64,000 nucleotides of DNA from Actinomycetota bacterium (GTDB taxonomy: Bacteria; Actinomycetota; Acidimicrobiia; Acidimicrobiales; Iamiaceae): the NCBI GenBank assembly GCA_016185275.1, contig JACPNX010000037.1, positions 29,559-93,558 on the forward strand. The letters are read 5' to 3'. Below are positions 28,185 through 36,458 of this stretch, one piece after another. The notes below the pieces were generated by a model. It was not told the DNA's origin. It saw nothing but the letters and a program-made list of their open reading frames with translations, and ran no database searches. Position numbers and translations under genes: made by a program. Numbering within the stretch: position 1 is the first letter of the stretch; every line of letters starts with the position of its first letter.

Positions 28185-30227
28185 TCACGTCGAGGCCGGC
28201 GCACCCTGGAGGTGGCGGCCGAACCAGTCGAGGAGGATCTCGAAGCGCTGCACCCGGTGCTTCGGCGATCCGGAACGGGTGAGCTCGTGGCTCTCGGCCG
28301 GGAACCGGTAGTAGTCGACCTCCCTGCCGAGCAGCCGCAGGGCCACGTACAGCTGGTCCGCCTGCTCGATCGGGCACCGCAGGTCCTGCTCGGAGTGCAG
28401 GATCAGCACCGGGGTGGTGATGTCGCGGACGTAGGTGATGGGCGACTGGCGCAGGTACTCCTCGGGGTCGTCGAGGTGCGAGGGGCCGATCTCGAAGCGG
28501 AACCATCCCGCCACGTCGCTCGACGTCTCGAGCGTGAGCATGTTGTTCACCGCCCGCTCGGAGCAGGCGGCGGCGAAGCGGTCGGTGTGGCCGACGATCC
28601 ACGACGTCATGTAGCCGCCGTACGAGCCGCCCATCACGCCCATGCGGTCGGCGTCGAGGAAGTCGAAGCGCTCGAGCGCGGCGTCGACCACGGCCATGAG
28701 GTCCTCGTAGTCGACCCCGCCCCAGCCCGACCCGGGCTCCTCGGCGGCCTTGGGAGAGCGGATCGAGCGCAGCCGCGCCTCGGTGTCGCCCGACGAGCCA
28801 TGGATGTTGCAGAACAGCACGGCGTAGCCCGCGCCCGCGTAGACCTGGAACTCGTCGAAGAACCGGTGCCCGTACTGCGTCATGGGGCCACCGTGGATGT
28901 TCAGCAGCACCGGCACCTTCGTGCCCCCCGAGCGACCGCTCGCGCCCGCGGCCCCAGGCCGGATCAACCAGGCGTCGAGGTCGCCGTCACCCGCCGGCGA
29001 GTCGACGACGAAGTGCTCGGCCGCAATCGGCGGCACCCGCCGGTGCACCGACGCGCCGACGGTCGACAACCGGCGCAGCTCCGCCTCACCGGAGCCGCCC
29101 GCGGCCAGCCCCCCGGCGGCCACGTAGACGTCCGGCACCTCGGTCATGGTGGAGACGCTGGCGACGAGCGTGCCGCCGGCCAGGTCGAAGCCCGTCACCC
29201 AACGCTCCCCACCGATCACGCGGGCCGGTGGTGCGGTGGCGTCGGCCGGCACCCGGTACACGTGCACCGCTCCACGGTCCTCGATGGAGAACAGGAGCGA
29301 ATCGCCGTCCCACACGGGGCGGCGCCTGCCCGGGAACGGGAAGCAGCTGCGGTCGAGCGACCGTGCCACCTCGTGGTGCTCACCGGTGGCCACGTCGAGC
29401 ACCTCGATCTGGGGCTGCCCGGGCCACACGGTGGCGTGCTCGGTCAGGCAGGCGATGCGGCTGCCGTCGGGCGACCACGCCGGCGCGCCGTAGGAGACCT
29501 CCTCGTCGGGGGTGAGCCGCTCCGGCTCACCCGCGGCGCACAGCCCGTCCTCTTGGAGCCCGACGAGGAACAGGTCCGTGCGGGCGGTGAGGTCCGCGCC
29601 GTCCGCTTGCGCCGAGCACACGAGAGCCAGGCCGTCGGGGCGCCAGTCCGGATCGCCGTGGTCGCGCTCGGCCGTGGTGATCTGCACCGCTGCACTGGAG
29701 CCGTCCACGGGAACGACGAACACCTGGTTGGGGCGGTCGATGGTCCAGCCCACGCTGTCGAGCCGCGAGAAGAGGCGGGTGATGTGGCGGGGTGGCTGAG
29801 CGGCCTCGTCGTCCTCGGCCAGCCGTTCGGCCCGGACCCGCGAGGTGAACGCCAGGCGGGCGCCGTCGGGCGACCAGCGCAGGTCCGCGATCGACTCGTC
29901 CCGGTCGGCGAGCGTGACGGTCTCGCCCGGGCCGTCGACCGGCAGCAGGTGCAGCGTCGAGCGGGTCCCGCCCTTGTCCTCCTTGCGCGACGACGTGAAG
30001 GCGAGCCACCGGCCGTCGGGCGACCAGGCGGGCTCGTCGTCGCCGTGCTCGCCGGACGTCATCTGGCGAGGTGGGCTGCCCCCGTCAGTGGCGGCGACCC
30101 AGATGGCCGTCCGGTACTTGTTGGCGTCGAGGTCGGTGCGGGTCACGGGATACGCGACCTGCGTGCCGTCGGGGGAGACGGCCGGGGCGCCGACGCTGGC
30201 GAGCAGTCCGATGTCCGATGGGCGCAT
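28185..30227 (-). CDS. S9-family prolyl oligopeptidase-like peptidase
   Basis: The 680-residue protein has an N-terminal beta-propeller with WD40-like WSPDGRWLAF, WSPDGARLAF and WSPDGSRIAC repeats and a C-terminal alpha/beta hydrolase. The catalytic triad is visible: S535 in GGSYGGYM, D615 in HSEQDLRCP and H647 in ESHELTR. It fits dipeptidyl or acylaminoacyl peptidases that cleave short peptides. No signal peptide is seen, so it is probably cytoplasmic. It interrupts the heme genes, and a functional link is not evident. Confidence 0.9.
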   Translation of the reverse strand: MRPSDIGLLASVGAPAVSPDGTQVAYPVTRTDLDANKYRTAIWVAATDGGSPPRQMTSGEHGDDEPAWSPDGRWLAFTSSRKEDKGGTRSTLHLLPVDGPGETVTLADRDESIADLRWSPDGARLAFTSRVRAERLAEDDEAAQPPRHITRLFSRLDSVGWTIDRPNQVFVVPVDGSSAAVQITTAERDHGDPDWRPDGLALVCSAQADGADLTARTDLFLVGLQEDGLCAAGEPERLTPDEEVSYGAPAWSPDGSRIACLTEHATVWPGQPQIEVLDVATGEHHEVARSLDRSCFPFPGRRRPVWDGDSLLFSIEDRGAVHVYRVPADATAPPARVIGGERWVTGFDLAGGTLVASVSTMTEVPDVYVAAGGLAAGGSGEAELRRLSTVGASVHRRVPPIAAEHFVVDSPAGDGDLDAWLIRPGAAGASGRSGGTKVPVLLNIHGGPMTQYGHRFFDEFQVYAGAGYAVLFCNIHGSSGDTEARLRSIRSPKAAEEPGSGWGGVDYEDLMAVVDAALERFDFLDADRMGVMGGSYGGYMTSWIVGHTDRFAAACSERAVNNMLTLETSSDVAGWFRFEIGPSHLDDPEEYLRQSPITYVRDITTPVLILHSEQDLRCPIEQADQLYVALRLLGREVDYYRFPAESHELTRSGSPKHRVQRFEILLDWFGRHLQGAPAST

Positions 30228-30266
30228 TCCGTCGACCGTACGCGCTGGACCGGAAGCCGCGCCCGG

Positions 30267-30282
30267 AGGAACGTCCGTTCCT
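30267..30282. promoter_or_regulatory. Perfect 16-base dyad before the S9 peptidase gene
   Basis: AGGAACG-TC-CGTTCCT is a perfect dyad, 40 bases before the S9 peptidase start and just after the HAD gene. Its core GAAC-N4-GTTC resembles the actinobacterial SOS box, but the outer bases (G and C) differ from that consensus. Treat it as an unassigned operator candidate. Confidence 0.4.
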
Positions 30283-30309
30283 GGCGCGCCGCGCTCGATC
30301 GGCGCCGGC

Positions 30310-30999
30310 TCAGGCCGCCCGCAGGGTCCGCAGCACCTCGATGCCCACCTCGGTCAACGACGGCACGAGCAGGTCGGCGGCCGACAGGTCGTGGTGGCGC
30401 GTCAGGCGGTTGGCCACCGCCACCACCGCGCCCATCCCGGCCGCGCGCGCCGAGGCGATGCCGCGGGCCGTGTCCTCGACCGCCACGGCGTTGCCAGGTT
30501 CGACTCCCAGCGCTGCGCAGGCGACCAGATAGAGGTCGGGCGCGGGCTTGCCGCCCCGCACGCCGGGATGGTCGACGCCGACGAGAGCGTCGAAGCGGTC
30601 CGCCATGGCGAAGCGGTCGAGGTGGTGCTCCAGCCACGCCACGGGCGAGCCCGAGGCGACGGCCAGGGGCACGCCCGCCCCGTGGAGCGCGCCCACCAGC
30701 GCCGCCGCCCCGTCCGCCATCGGGGCATCACGACCGCTCGGGCTGCCGTCGAGGCGAGCTCGGGCCTTCGCCGCCTCCCACACCTCACGCTCGATGTGGC
30801 CGGCGCCGAGCCGTTCGCAGATCCCCGGCCACCAACCGTCCTCCTCGTCCGACATGCCGACGACTGCGGCCCACTCCGCCTCGGGCAGGTCGATGCCGAA
30901 CGTGGCGAAGGCGGCTCGGGCTCCGAGGTAGATGGGCCACTCGGTGTCGACCAGCGTGCCGTCGAAGTCGAACACCACGGCGTCCCACGGGATCCTCAC
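30310..30999 (-). CDS. HAD-family phosphatase
   Basis: The 229-residue protein is a haloacid-dehalogenase-type hydrolase. It shows motif I DFDGTLVDTEW with the nucleophile Asp, motif II (VASGSP), and a Lys and acidic motif (GKPAPDLY, AVEDTARGI). A helical cap follows motif I, as in beta-phosphoglucomutase-like enzymes. The substrate cannot be told from sequence. The GTG at 30997-30999 overlaps the stop of the cobA-hemD fusion, so it is translationally coupled to heme and siroheme genes. Confidence 0.88.
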   Translation of the reverse strand: MRIPWDAVVFDFDGTLVDTEWPIYLGARAAFATFGIDLPEAEWAAVVGMSDEEDGWWPGICERLGAGHIEREVWEAAKARARLDGSPSGRDAPMADGAAALVGALHGAGVPLAVASGSPVAWLEHHLDRFAMADRFDALVGVDHPGVRGGKPAPDLYLVACAALGVEPGNAVAVEDTARGIASARAAGMGAVVAVANRLTRHHDLSAADLLVPSLTEVGIEVLRTLRAA

Positions 31000-32501
31000 G
31001 CGAGGCTCCCGCGGTCCGCCAGCACCTCGAGGACGACCCCGACGAGGCCGTCGATCGTGTGCACCGGAGCCTCCGCCGCGACGCGCAGGCCGGCGGCGCG
31101 CGCCGTGGCCGCGGTGACCGGTCCGATGCAGCACACCAGCGGCGGTAGGCCGTCGACCCCGACGGCGTCGACGAGGTTGGTCACCGTCGACGACGAGGTG
31201 AACGTCACCGCGTCGGCGGCGCGCACGGCGGCTCGGGTGGCCTCGTCGACGGGCACCGGGCGGGTCCGGTACGCCTCCACCACGTCGACCTCCCACCCCG
31301 TGGCCCGCAACCCGGCCGGGAGGACGTCGCGCGCCACCGCGGCGCGAGCGATCAGCACCCGCGCCACGCCGCGCTCGCCGGCGCCGGGTCCGAGCGGCGG
31401 CGGTGCCGGGGGGAACCGCTCCAGCAGCGACTCGGCCACGAAACGGTCCGGCACGAGGTCGGCGACGACCCGGTAGCGGGCCAACGCCTCGGCCGTGCCG
31501 GGACCGATGGCGGCGACGCGCAGGTGGCCCAGCACGCGGGTGTCGGGAACCATGGCGAAGGTCCGCTCGACGCCGTTGGGTGAGGTCAGGACCAGCCAGT
31601 CGTACCGGCGGATGTGGGCCACGGCGGCGCGCAGTGCCGCGCCTGCGTCGCCCGCGTCACCGATCTCGATGGCCGGCGCTTCGACGACGGCCGCGCCGAG
31701 CTCGCGCAGCCTCGAGGCGAGCGACGAGGATTGGGCCCGCGCCCGCGTAACCACGACCGTACGGCCGAAGAGCGGGCGGCGATCGAACCACGCGAGCCGG
31801 CCCGCCTGCGCGGCCACCTCACCGACGACGATCACCGACGGGCTGTCGAGCGGGTGATCGGCCAGGGTCGCCAGCGTCGCTGCGGTGGTGCGCTGCTCGG
31901 GCCGGGTGCCCCACTGGACGGCGGCGGCCGGCGTGGCCGGGTCGAGACCGGCGGCGATCAGGCGGGCGGCGATGGCCGGCCAGTGGGCCACCGCCATCAG
32001 GCACACGATGGTGCCCCCGACGCGAGCGACCGCGTCCCAGTCGACCTCGGTCGCCTTGCCCGGATCCTCGTGCCCGGTGACCACGGTGAAGCTGGTCGAC
32101 GAGTACCGCAACGTGACCGGAATGCCGGCGTAGGCCGGCACCGCGACGGCCGAGGTGATGCCGGGGACGACCTCGAAGGGCACGCCCGCCTCGGCCAGCG
32201 CGGCCGCCTCCTCGCCACCGCGGGCGAACACGAACGGGTCGCCGCCCTTCAGCCGCACGACGGTGCCACCCGCGCGACCTCGCTCGACCAGCAGCGCGTT
32301 GATCTCGTCCTGCGTGCGCCGATGGTGACCCGGGGCCTTGCCGACGTCGATGCGCTCGACGTGGTCGGGTGCCAGGTCCAGCAGCTCGGCGGCGGAAAGC
32401 CGGTCGTGGACCACGACGTCGGCGCGCTGCAGCAGCTCGCGTCCCCGCACCGTGAGCAGCCCGGGATCACCGGGCCCGGCGCCGACGAGGTACACGGTCA
32501 C
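30996..32501 (-). CDS. cobA-hemD: Uroporphyrinogen-III C-methyltransferase / uroporphyrinogen-III synthase fusion
   Basis: Residues 1 to ~245 are a SAM-dependent uroporphyrinogen-III methyltransferase, with VYLVGAGPGDPGLLTVRG, VVRLKGGDPFVFARGGEE and VPGITSAVAVPAYAGIPVT. Residues ~255-501 are uroporphyrinogen-III synthase (HemD), of lower conservation as usual. The fusion makes the branch-point intermediate and diverts part of it to siroheme, which the upstream precorrin-2 dehydrogenase continues. Start is the GTG at 32499-32501 directly before the conserved strand. A longer in-frame reading is rejected because it runs through a hairpin. Length is 501 residues. Confidence 0.93.
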   Translation of the reverse strand: MTVYLVGAGPGDPGLLTVRGRELLQRADVVVHDRLSAAELLDLAPDHVERIDVGKAPGHHRRTQDEINALLVERGRAGGTVVRLKGGDPFVFARGGEEAAALAEAGVPFEVVPGITSAVAVPAYAGIPVTLRYSSTSFTVVTGHEDPGKATEVDWDAVARVGGTIVCLMAVAHWPAIAARLIAAGLDPATPAAAVQWGTRPEQRTTAATLATLADHPLDSPSVIVVGEVAAQAGRLAWFDRRPLFGRTVVVTRARAQSSSLASRLRELGAAVVEAPAIEIGDAGDAGAALRAAVAHIRRYDWLVLTSPNGVERTFAMVPDTRVLGHLRVAAIGPGTAEALARYRVVADLVPDRFVAESLLERFPPAPPPLGPGAGERGVARVLIARAAVARDVLPAGLRATGWEVDVVEAYRTRPVPVDEATRAAVRAADAVTFTSSSTVTNLVDAVGVDGLPPLVCCIGPVTAATARAAGLRVAAEAPVHTIDGLVGVVLEVLADRGSLA

Positions 32502-32573
32502 GGGCGGGAGCGTAGGGGCGACCGCGGCTTCGCCTTGCCGCCGTCGGCCGCGTCCCCGTCGGCCGCGTCCCTC

Positions 32574-32618
32574 TTTCCCGACCGATCCGGCCAAGGGTCG
32601 GCCGGATGTGTCGGGAAA
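32574..32618. repeat. Long imperfect hairpin between hemC and the cobA-hemD fusion
   Basis: TTTCCCGAC (32574-32582) pairs with GTCGGGAAA (32610-32618), and ATCCGGCC (32585-32592) pairs with GGCCGGAT (32600-32607). A 2-by-2 mismatch separates the two stems, so 17 of 19 positions pair around a 7-base loop. No T-run follows on either strand. Beside it the 14-mer GTCGGCCGCGTCCC occurs twice (32543-32556 and 32558-32571). The 180-base gap holds no gene. Confidence 0.7.
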
Positions 32619-32681
32619 CGTGGAGGAGGGCGGGTGGTCGGGCGGCGAGCGGCAGGGCACCGTCCAGCGCGCGCCTGGGAA

Positions 32682-33572
32682 CTAACGCCCGAGCAGCTCC
32701 GCGCCGCCGGTGTCGAGCAGGTGGCGGGCGACGGCGCGGCCGGTCGCCGCCGCGTCGGCGCCACCCGCTCGGTGGCGCAGCACGGTGGCCCCGTCAGCAG
32801 AGGCGAGGAGCCCGTCGACGTCGACCGCGCCGGCTCGGACCGTGGCCAGCGCTCCCGCGGGGATCGTGCAGTCGCCGCCGAGCTCGGCGAGGAACGCTCG
32901 CTCGGCGTCGAGGCAACGGTGGCTCGCGTGGTGGTCTACGGCGGCGAGCAGGTCGCGGACCGGCGCGTCACCCGAACGGCACTCGACGGCCATGCAGCCC
33001 TGGCCGGCCTGCGGGACCATCACGCCGGTGCCGAGCCGCTCGCTGATGCGATCTGCCAGCCCGAGGCGGTCGAGCGCGACGGCCGCCACCACGATCGCGT
33101 CGAAGCCGGCGGCCTTGTCGAGGCGCGTGTGCATGTTGCCGCGGAGCTCGGCGACGCGAAGGCCGGGCCGGGCCGCCGCGAGCTGAGCGCGGCGCCTCTG
33201 GGAGCCAGTGGCGACCACCCCGCCTGCGAGGAGCCCGTCGAGCGTGGAGCCGACGAGCGCATCCCGCGGATCCCCGCGCTCGGGCACCGCCGCGATCACG
33301 AGGCCCTCGGGCGTCTCGGACGGCAGGTCCTTGGCCGAGTGGACGGCCAGGTCGGCGCGGCCGTCGAGCACGGCCGCCTGCACCTCCTTAGCGAACACTC
33401 CCTTGCCGCCCATCTCCGCGATGGGGACGGCCTGGCGACGGTCGCCCACCGTGGCCACGACGACCAGTTCGGTCTCGACCGACGGCTCGGCCGCTCGCAC
33501 CAGACCGGCCACGCGCTCCGCCTGCCAGCGCGCCAGGGGACTGCCGCGGGTGGCGATGCGTAGGACGGCCAC
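32682..33572 (-). CDS. hemC: Hydroxymethylbilane synthase (porphobilinogen deaminase)
   Basis: HemC links four porphobilinogens into hydroxymethylbilane. The dipyrromethane cofactor Cys is C235 in LGGDCTIP, and the catalytic Asp is D82 in HSAKDLPSE. Arg-rich substrate-binding segments (ATRGSPLARWQ, GSQRRRAQL, LRGNMHTRL) are present. Length is 296 residues. Start is a GTG at 33570-33572, 68 bases after hemA. The usual GQGALAIE stretch reads GQGCMAVECR, a mild variation. Confidence 0.95.
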   Translation of the reverse strand: MAVLRIATRGSPLARWQAERVAGLVRAAEPSVETELVVVATVGDRRQAVPIAEMGGKGVFAKEVQAAVLDGRADLAVHSAKDLPSETPEGLVIAAVPERGDPRDALVGSTLDGLLAGGVVATGSQRRRAQLAAARPGLRVAELRGNMHTRLDKAAGFDAIVVAAVALDRLGLADRISERLGTGVMVPQAGQGCMAVECRSGDAPVRDLLAAVDHHASHRCLDAERAFLAELGGDCTIPAGALATVRAGAVDVDGLLASADGATVLRHRAGGADAAATGRAVARHLLDTGGAELLGR

Positions 33573-33640
33573 GGCGGAGCGGATCCCGGTGGGGGCCGGC
33601 AGCCGGCGACCAGGGGGCGTCGGCCGGGCAACCCCGGGGC

Positions 33641-34909
33641 CTAGAGATCCTCGAGGTCGTACAGGGTGCGCAGTGCCTCTGCGAGGCGATCACCCTTGGG
33701 CGTTCCCGCCAGATCCTTGAGCTTCACGGACGGCTCGTGGAGCACCTTGGCCATCATCGCCCTGGTCAGCGCGTCGACCGTCGCCCGATCGTGGGGCGAC
33801 AGCGACGAGAGGCGGCTGCGGAAGCGCTCGAGCTCGCCCTGGCGCATGGACTCGGCGCGAGCGTGCAGCGCACCGACGAGCGGCGCGGCGGCGCGCGCCG
33901 ACGACGCCTCGAGGAACCGGTCGACCTCGTCCACCACGATGCGCTCGACGGCATGGACCTCCCGCCGGCGCTCGTCCATCCCGGCTTGGGCGAAGCGGCG
34001 GAGGTCCTCCATGTCGAGCAGGGTGACGCCGGGCAGGTCCGTGACCGAGGGGTCCACGTCACGAGGCACGGCGATGTCGACGACCAGCAGCGGCCGGCCG
34101 CACCGGGCCGCCACCACCGGTTCGAGGTCCGCGTGCTCCAGCATGATCGCCGCCGCACCGGTGGAGGTGAGCATCACGTCCACGTCCGCGAGCGCCACCG
34201 GGAGGTCGCCGAGGCGGACCGCCCGGCCGTCGACCCGCTCGGCCAGCGCCACCGCCCGCTCCCAGGTGCGGTTGGCGACGAGCACCTCGGCGACGCCGGC
34301 GGAGGCGAGGGCCACCGCCATCCCCTCGCCCATGTCGCCCGCACCGAGGACGAGGACGGTCGCCCCCTCGAGCGAGCCGATGCGCTCGGCGGCCATCTCG
34401 ACGGCCGCGTACGACACCGAGGCGGTGCCCCTGGCGATGCCGGTGTCCGTGCGGGCTCGCTTGCCGGCTCTGAGCGCGTGGCGGAACAACAGGTTGAGGA
34501 CCGGGCCGGTGGCGCCCTCGTGCTTGGCTCGCTCCCAGGCGGTTCGGGTCTGCCCCAGGACCTCGGTGTCACCGAGGACGGCGGAGTCGAGCCCGGCCAC
34601 CACGGTGAAGAGGTGCCGGATCGCCTCGCGGTCGTAGTGCACGTAGAGGTGGTCGGCGAACTCCTCGGGCGCCAGGAACGACGTCTCCGCCAGGAAGCCA
34701 CGGATGTCCTGGTACGCGCCATGGAACGCCTCGACGACGGCGTAGATCTCGGTGCGGTTGCACGTCGAGAGGATCACCGCCTCGCTGACGTGCGCCCGGC
34801 CGGTGAGGTCGTCGAGCGCCTTGGGGAGGCGGGCGTCGTCGATGGTCAGCCGCTCGAACAACCCGAGCGGCATGGTCCGGTGGTTCAGTCCGATGACGAC
34901 GACAGACAC
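33641..34909 (-). CDS. hemA: Glutamyl-tRNA reductase
   Basis: HemA reduces glutamyl-tRNA(Glu) to glutamate-1-semialdehyde with NADPH, the first committed step of the C5 heme pathway. The catalytic Cys is C50 in LSTCNRTEIYAV. The NADPH-binding motif VLVLGAGDMGEGMA and a C-terminal helical dimerisation region are present. Length is 422 residues. The GTG start at 34907-34909 lies inside the preceding gene, giving a 25-base overlap. No better start is seen because the conserved strand VVVIGLNHR begins three residues in. Confidence 0.95.
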   Translation of the reverse strand: MSVVVIGLNHRTMPLGLFERLTIDDARLPKALDDLTGRAHVSEAVILSTCNRTEIYAVVEAFHGAYQDIRGFLAETSFLAPEEFADHLYVHYDREAIRHLFTVVAGLDSAVLGDTEVLGQTRTAWERAKHEGATGPVLNLLFRHALRAGKRARTDTGIARGTASVSYAAVEMAAERIGSLEGATVLVLGAGDMGEGMAVALASAGVAEVLVANRTWERAVALAERVDGRAVRLGDLPVALADVDVMLTSTGAAAIMLEHADLEPVVAARCGRPLLVVDIAVPRDVDPSVTDLPGVTLLDMEDLRRFAQAGMDERRREVHAVERIVVDEVDRFLEASSARAAAPLVGALHARAESMRQGELERFRSRLSSLSPHDRATVDALTRAMMAKVLHEPSVKLKDLAGTPKGDRLAEALRTLYDLEDL

Positions 34910-35520
34910 GTGCGCAGAAGCTCCCTGGCCTCGTCCGTTCGGCCCTCTCGGACCAGATCCAGCATCCCGCCTTCGAGGGCGGAGTTCCAATCGAGACCCT
35001 CGGTGGAACGCCCCGTGGCCCGGACTGCTTCCCGGGCCTCCGACAGCAGGTCGAGCAGCACGGCGTACTCCGGTCCCAGCTCGGCTCCGAGGCGAGCGCG
35101 CAGCCACGCCGCCAGCGCCGGGCTGCGACCTGCGGTCGACACGGTCACGAGCAGATCGCCCCGGCGCACCCGGCTCGGCAACGTGAACGAGCAGCGCGCG
35201 GGGTCGTCGGCGCTGTTGACCCAGACGCCGCGCCGCTCGCCCTCGGCGAAGACGGCCCCGTCCACGCCCGGATCTCCGGTGCACGTGAATGCCAGCCAAC
35301 GGCCCTCGAGGTCGCCGTCTCGGTAGGCCCGGCGCTCCCAGCGCACGCGGGGGTCGGCGGCAATGGCCGGGTCGGCCTCGGGCGCCACCACGGTGACGTC
35401 GGCTTCGCACGCCAGGAGCTCGGCCACCTTTCGGGCGGCGACCGCACCCGCGCCGACGACGAGCACCGCCCGCCCGGCCACCACGAGGTTGGCCGGGTAC
35501 AGCGGACGCTCGACCGGCAC
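34885..35520 (-). CDS. Precorrin-2 dehydrogenase / sirohydrochlorin ferrochelatase-type protein
   Basis: The 211-residue protein has an N-terminal NAD-binding fold (AVLVVGAGAVAARKVAELL) and the segment WVNSADDPARCSFTLPSRVRRG typical of CysG-B/Met8-type precorrin-2 dehydrogenases. It oxidises precorrin-2 to sirohydrochlorin for siroheme; whether it also inserts iron cannot be judged. Start is a GTG at 35518-35520, 7 bases after the rex stop. Longer readings upstream run into the rex tail repeat and were discarded. Confidence 0.88.
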   Translation of the reverse strand: MPVERPLYPANLVVAGRAVLVVGAGAVAARKVAELLACEADVTVVAPEADPAIAADPRVRWERRAYRDGDLEGRWLAFTCTGDPGVDGAVFAEGERRGVWVNSADDPARCSFTLPSRVRRGDLLVTVSTAGRSPALAAWLRARLGAELGPEYAVLLDLLSEAREAVRATGRSTEGLDWNSALEGGMLDLVREGRTDEARELLRTCLSSSSD

Positions 35521-35527
35521 CGTGTGC

Positions 35528-36322
35528 CTACTGGGCCGAGGTGGCGGACGGGGAGGCGCCGGCCGAGGCGGCGGACGGGGAGGCGCCGGCCGAGGCGGCC
35601 GAGCGCGAGGCATCGGCCGAGGCGGCCGAGCGCGAGGCGGCGGCCGAGGCGGCGGCGCCGACGGTGGGGCCGGGCGGCAGGCCCCCCTGACCGGATCGCT
35701 GCTGGTAGAAGGAAAGGATCTGGAGCTCCACGGCGAGGTCGACCTTTCGCAGGGTCACGGCCGCCGGGACCGAGATGACCGCGGGAGCGAAGTTCAGGAT
35801 CGAACCGATCCCGGCCGCCACGAGGTGGTCAGCGACGTCTTGGGCCACGGCGGCAGGCGTGGCGATGATGCCGATGGCGGCGCCGAGGTCGGCGACGATG
35901 GCGGGGAGGTCGTCGAGGGAGCGGATCGGCGCACCGTTCACGAGCTGGCCGACCTTGCCCGGATCGGCGTCGACCAGCGCGGCCACCGGGAACCCCCGCT
36001 CACCGAACCCGCCGTAGTTGGCGAGGGCCTGACCGAGGTTCCCGACACCGACGATGACGACCGGCCAGTCCTGCGTGAGGCCGAGCTCCCTGCTCATCTG
36101 GAACAGGAGGTACTCGACGTCGTAGCCCACGCCACGGGTTCCGTACGAGCCGAGGTACGACAGGTCCTTGCGCACCTTCGCCGCGTTTACGCCGGCCAGC
36201 TCGGCCAGCCGCTCGGAGGAGATCGTGGCCGTCGCGTCATCCGCGATCTCGAGCAACGTCCGCAGGTAGATGGGCAACCGTGCGACGGTCGCTTCCGGGA
36301 TGCGTCGGGTGCGCTCGACCAT
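35528..36322 (-). CDS. rex: Redox-sensing transcriptional repressor Rex
   Basis: Rex senses the NADH/NAD+ ratio and represses respiratory genes when NADH is low. The winged-helix domain (about 1-78) includes RLPIYLRTLLE and VNAAKVRKDLSYLGSYGTRGVGY. The Rossmann domain carries VGVGNLG (91-97), and the domain-swap helix lies at about 193-208 (VDLAVELQILSFYQQ). I chose the ATG at 36320-36322 by match to the family start. The last ~44 residues (221-264) form an Ala/Ser-rich tail of 9-residue repeats not typical of the family. Rex heads the heme gene cluster and has an operator-like site just upstream. Confidence 0.94.
   Translation of the reverse strand: MVERTRRIPEATVARLPIYLRTLLEIADDATATISSERLAELAGVNAAKVRKDLSYLGSYGTRGVGYDVEYLLFQMSRELGLTQDWPVVIVGVGNLGQALANYGGFGERGFPVAALVDADPGKVGQLVNGAPIRSLDDLPAIVADLGAAIGIIATPAAVAQDVADHLVAAGIGSILNFAPAVISVPAAVTLRKVDLAVELQILSFYQQRSGQGGLPPGPTVGAAASAAASRSAASADASRSAASAGASPSAASAGASPSATSAQ
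35541..35648. repeat. Four tandem 27-base repeats inside the 3' end of rex
   Basis: Units at 35541-35567, 35568-35594, 35595-35621 and 35622-35648 share the frame GCGGC...GGCCGAG. The first two differ at one or two bases, and the last two form a second subtype. They encode a 9-residue period (ASRSAASAG / ASPSAASAG) at the Rex C-terminus. Length changes would keep the reading frame. Confidence 0.85.
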
Positions 36323-36345
36323 GGCGCCGGCGACCGTACCGCTCA

Positions 36346-36361
36346 CGTGCACACGTTCACA
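36346..36361 (-). promoter_or_regulatory. Rex-type operator before rex
   Basis: Read on the minus strand the site is TGTGAACGTGTGCACG. It matches the Rex pattern TGTGAACGCGTTCACA at 13 of 16 positions, with the left half-site perfect. It lies about 24 bases upstream of the rex ATG, in the place expected for autoregulation, which is common for Rex. Confidence 0.72.
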
Positions 36362-36458
36362 AAGACGCATCTGGACCGGCGGTCGGCCGATGCGACGCAC
36401 CACGCTCGGCCGCCTCGGCGCACCACGCTCGGCTGCCCCCGGGTACGGTTCGACCCCG

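Noticed and set aside
30267..30282. A true LexA/SOS box
   Set aside because: The GAAC-N4-GTTC core fits, but the flanking bases oppose the usual CGAAC...GTTCG pattern and the gene is not a known SOS gene.
28053..31148. 1031-residue reading frame on the plus strand
   Set aside because: It is antisense to the S9 peptidase, HAD and hemB genes and shows no recognisable motif; length alone is not evidence at this GC content.
32502..32660. Longer start for the cobA-hemD fusion
   Set aside because: The extra ~53 residues are Arg/Gly-rich and cross the hairpin at 32574-32618; the conserved domain begins right at the GTG at 32501.
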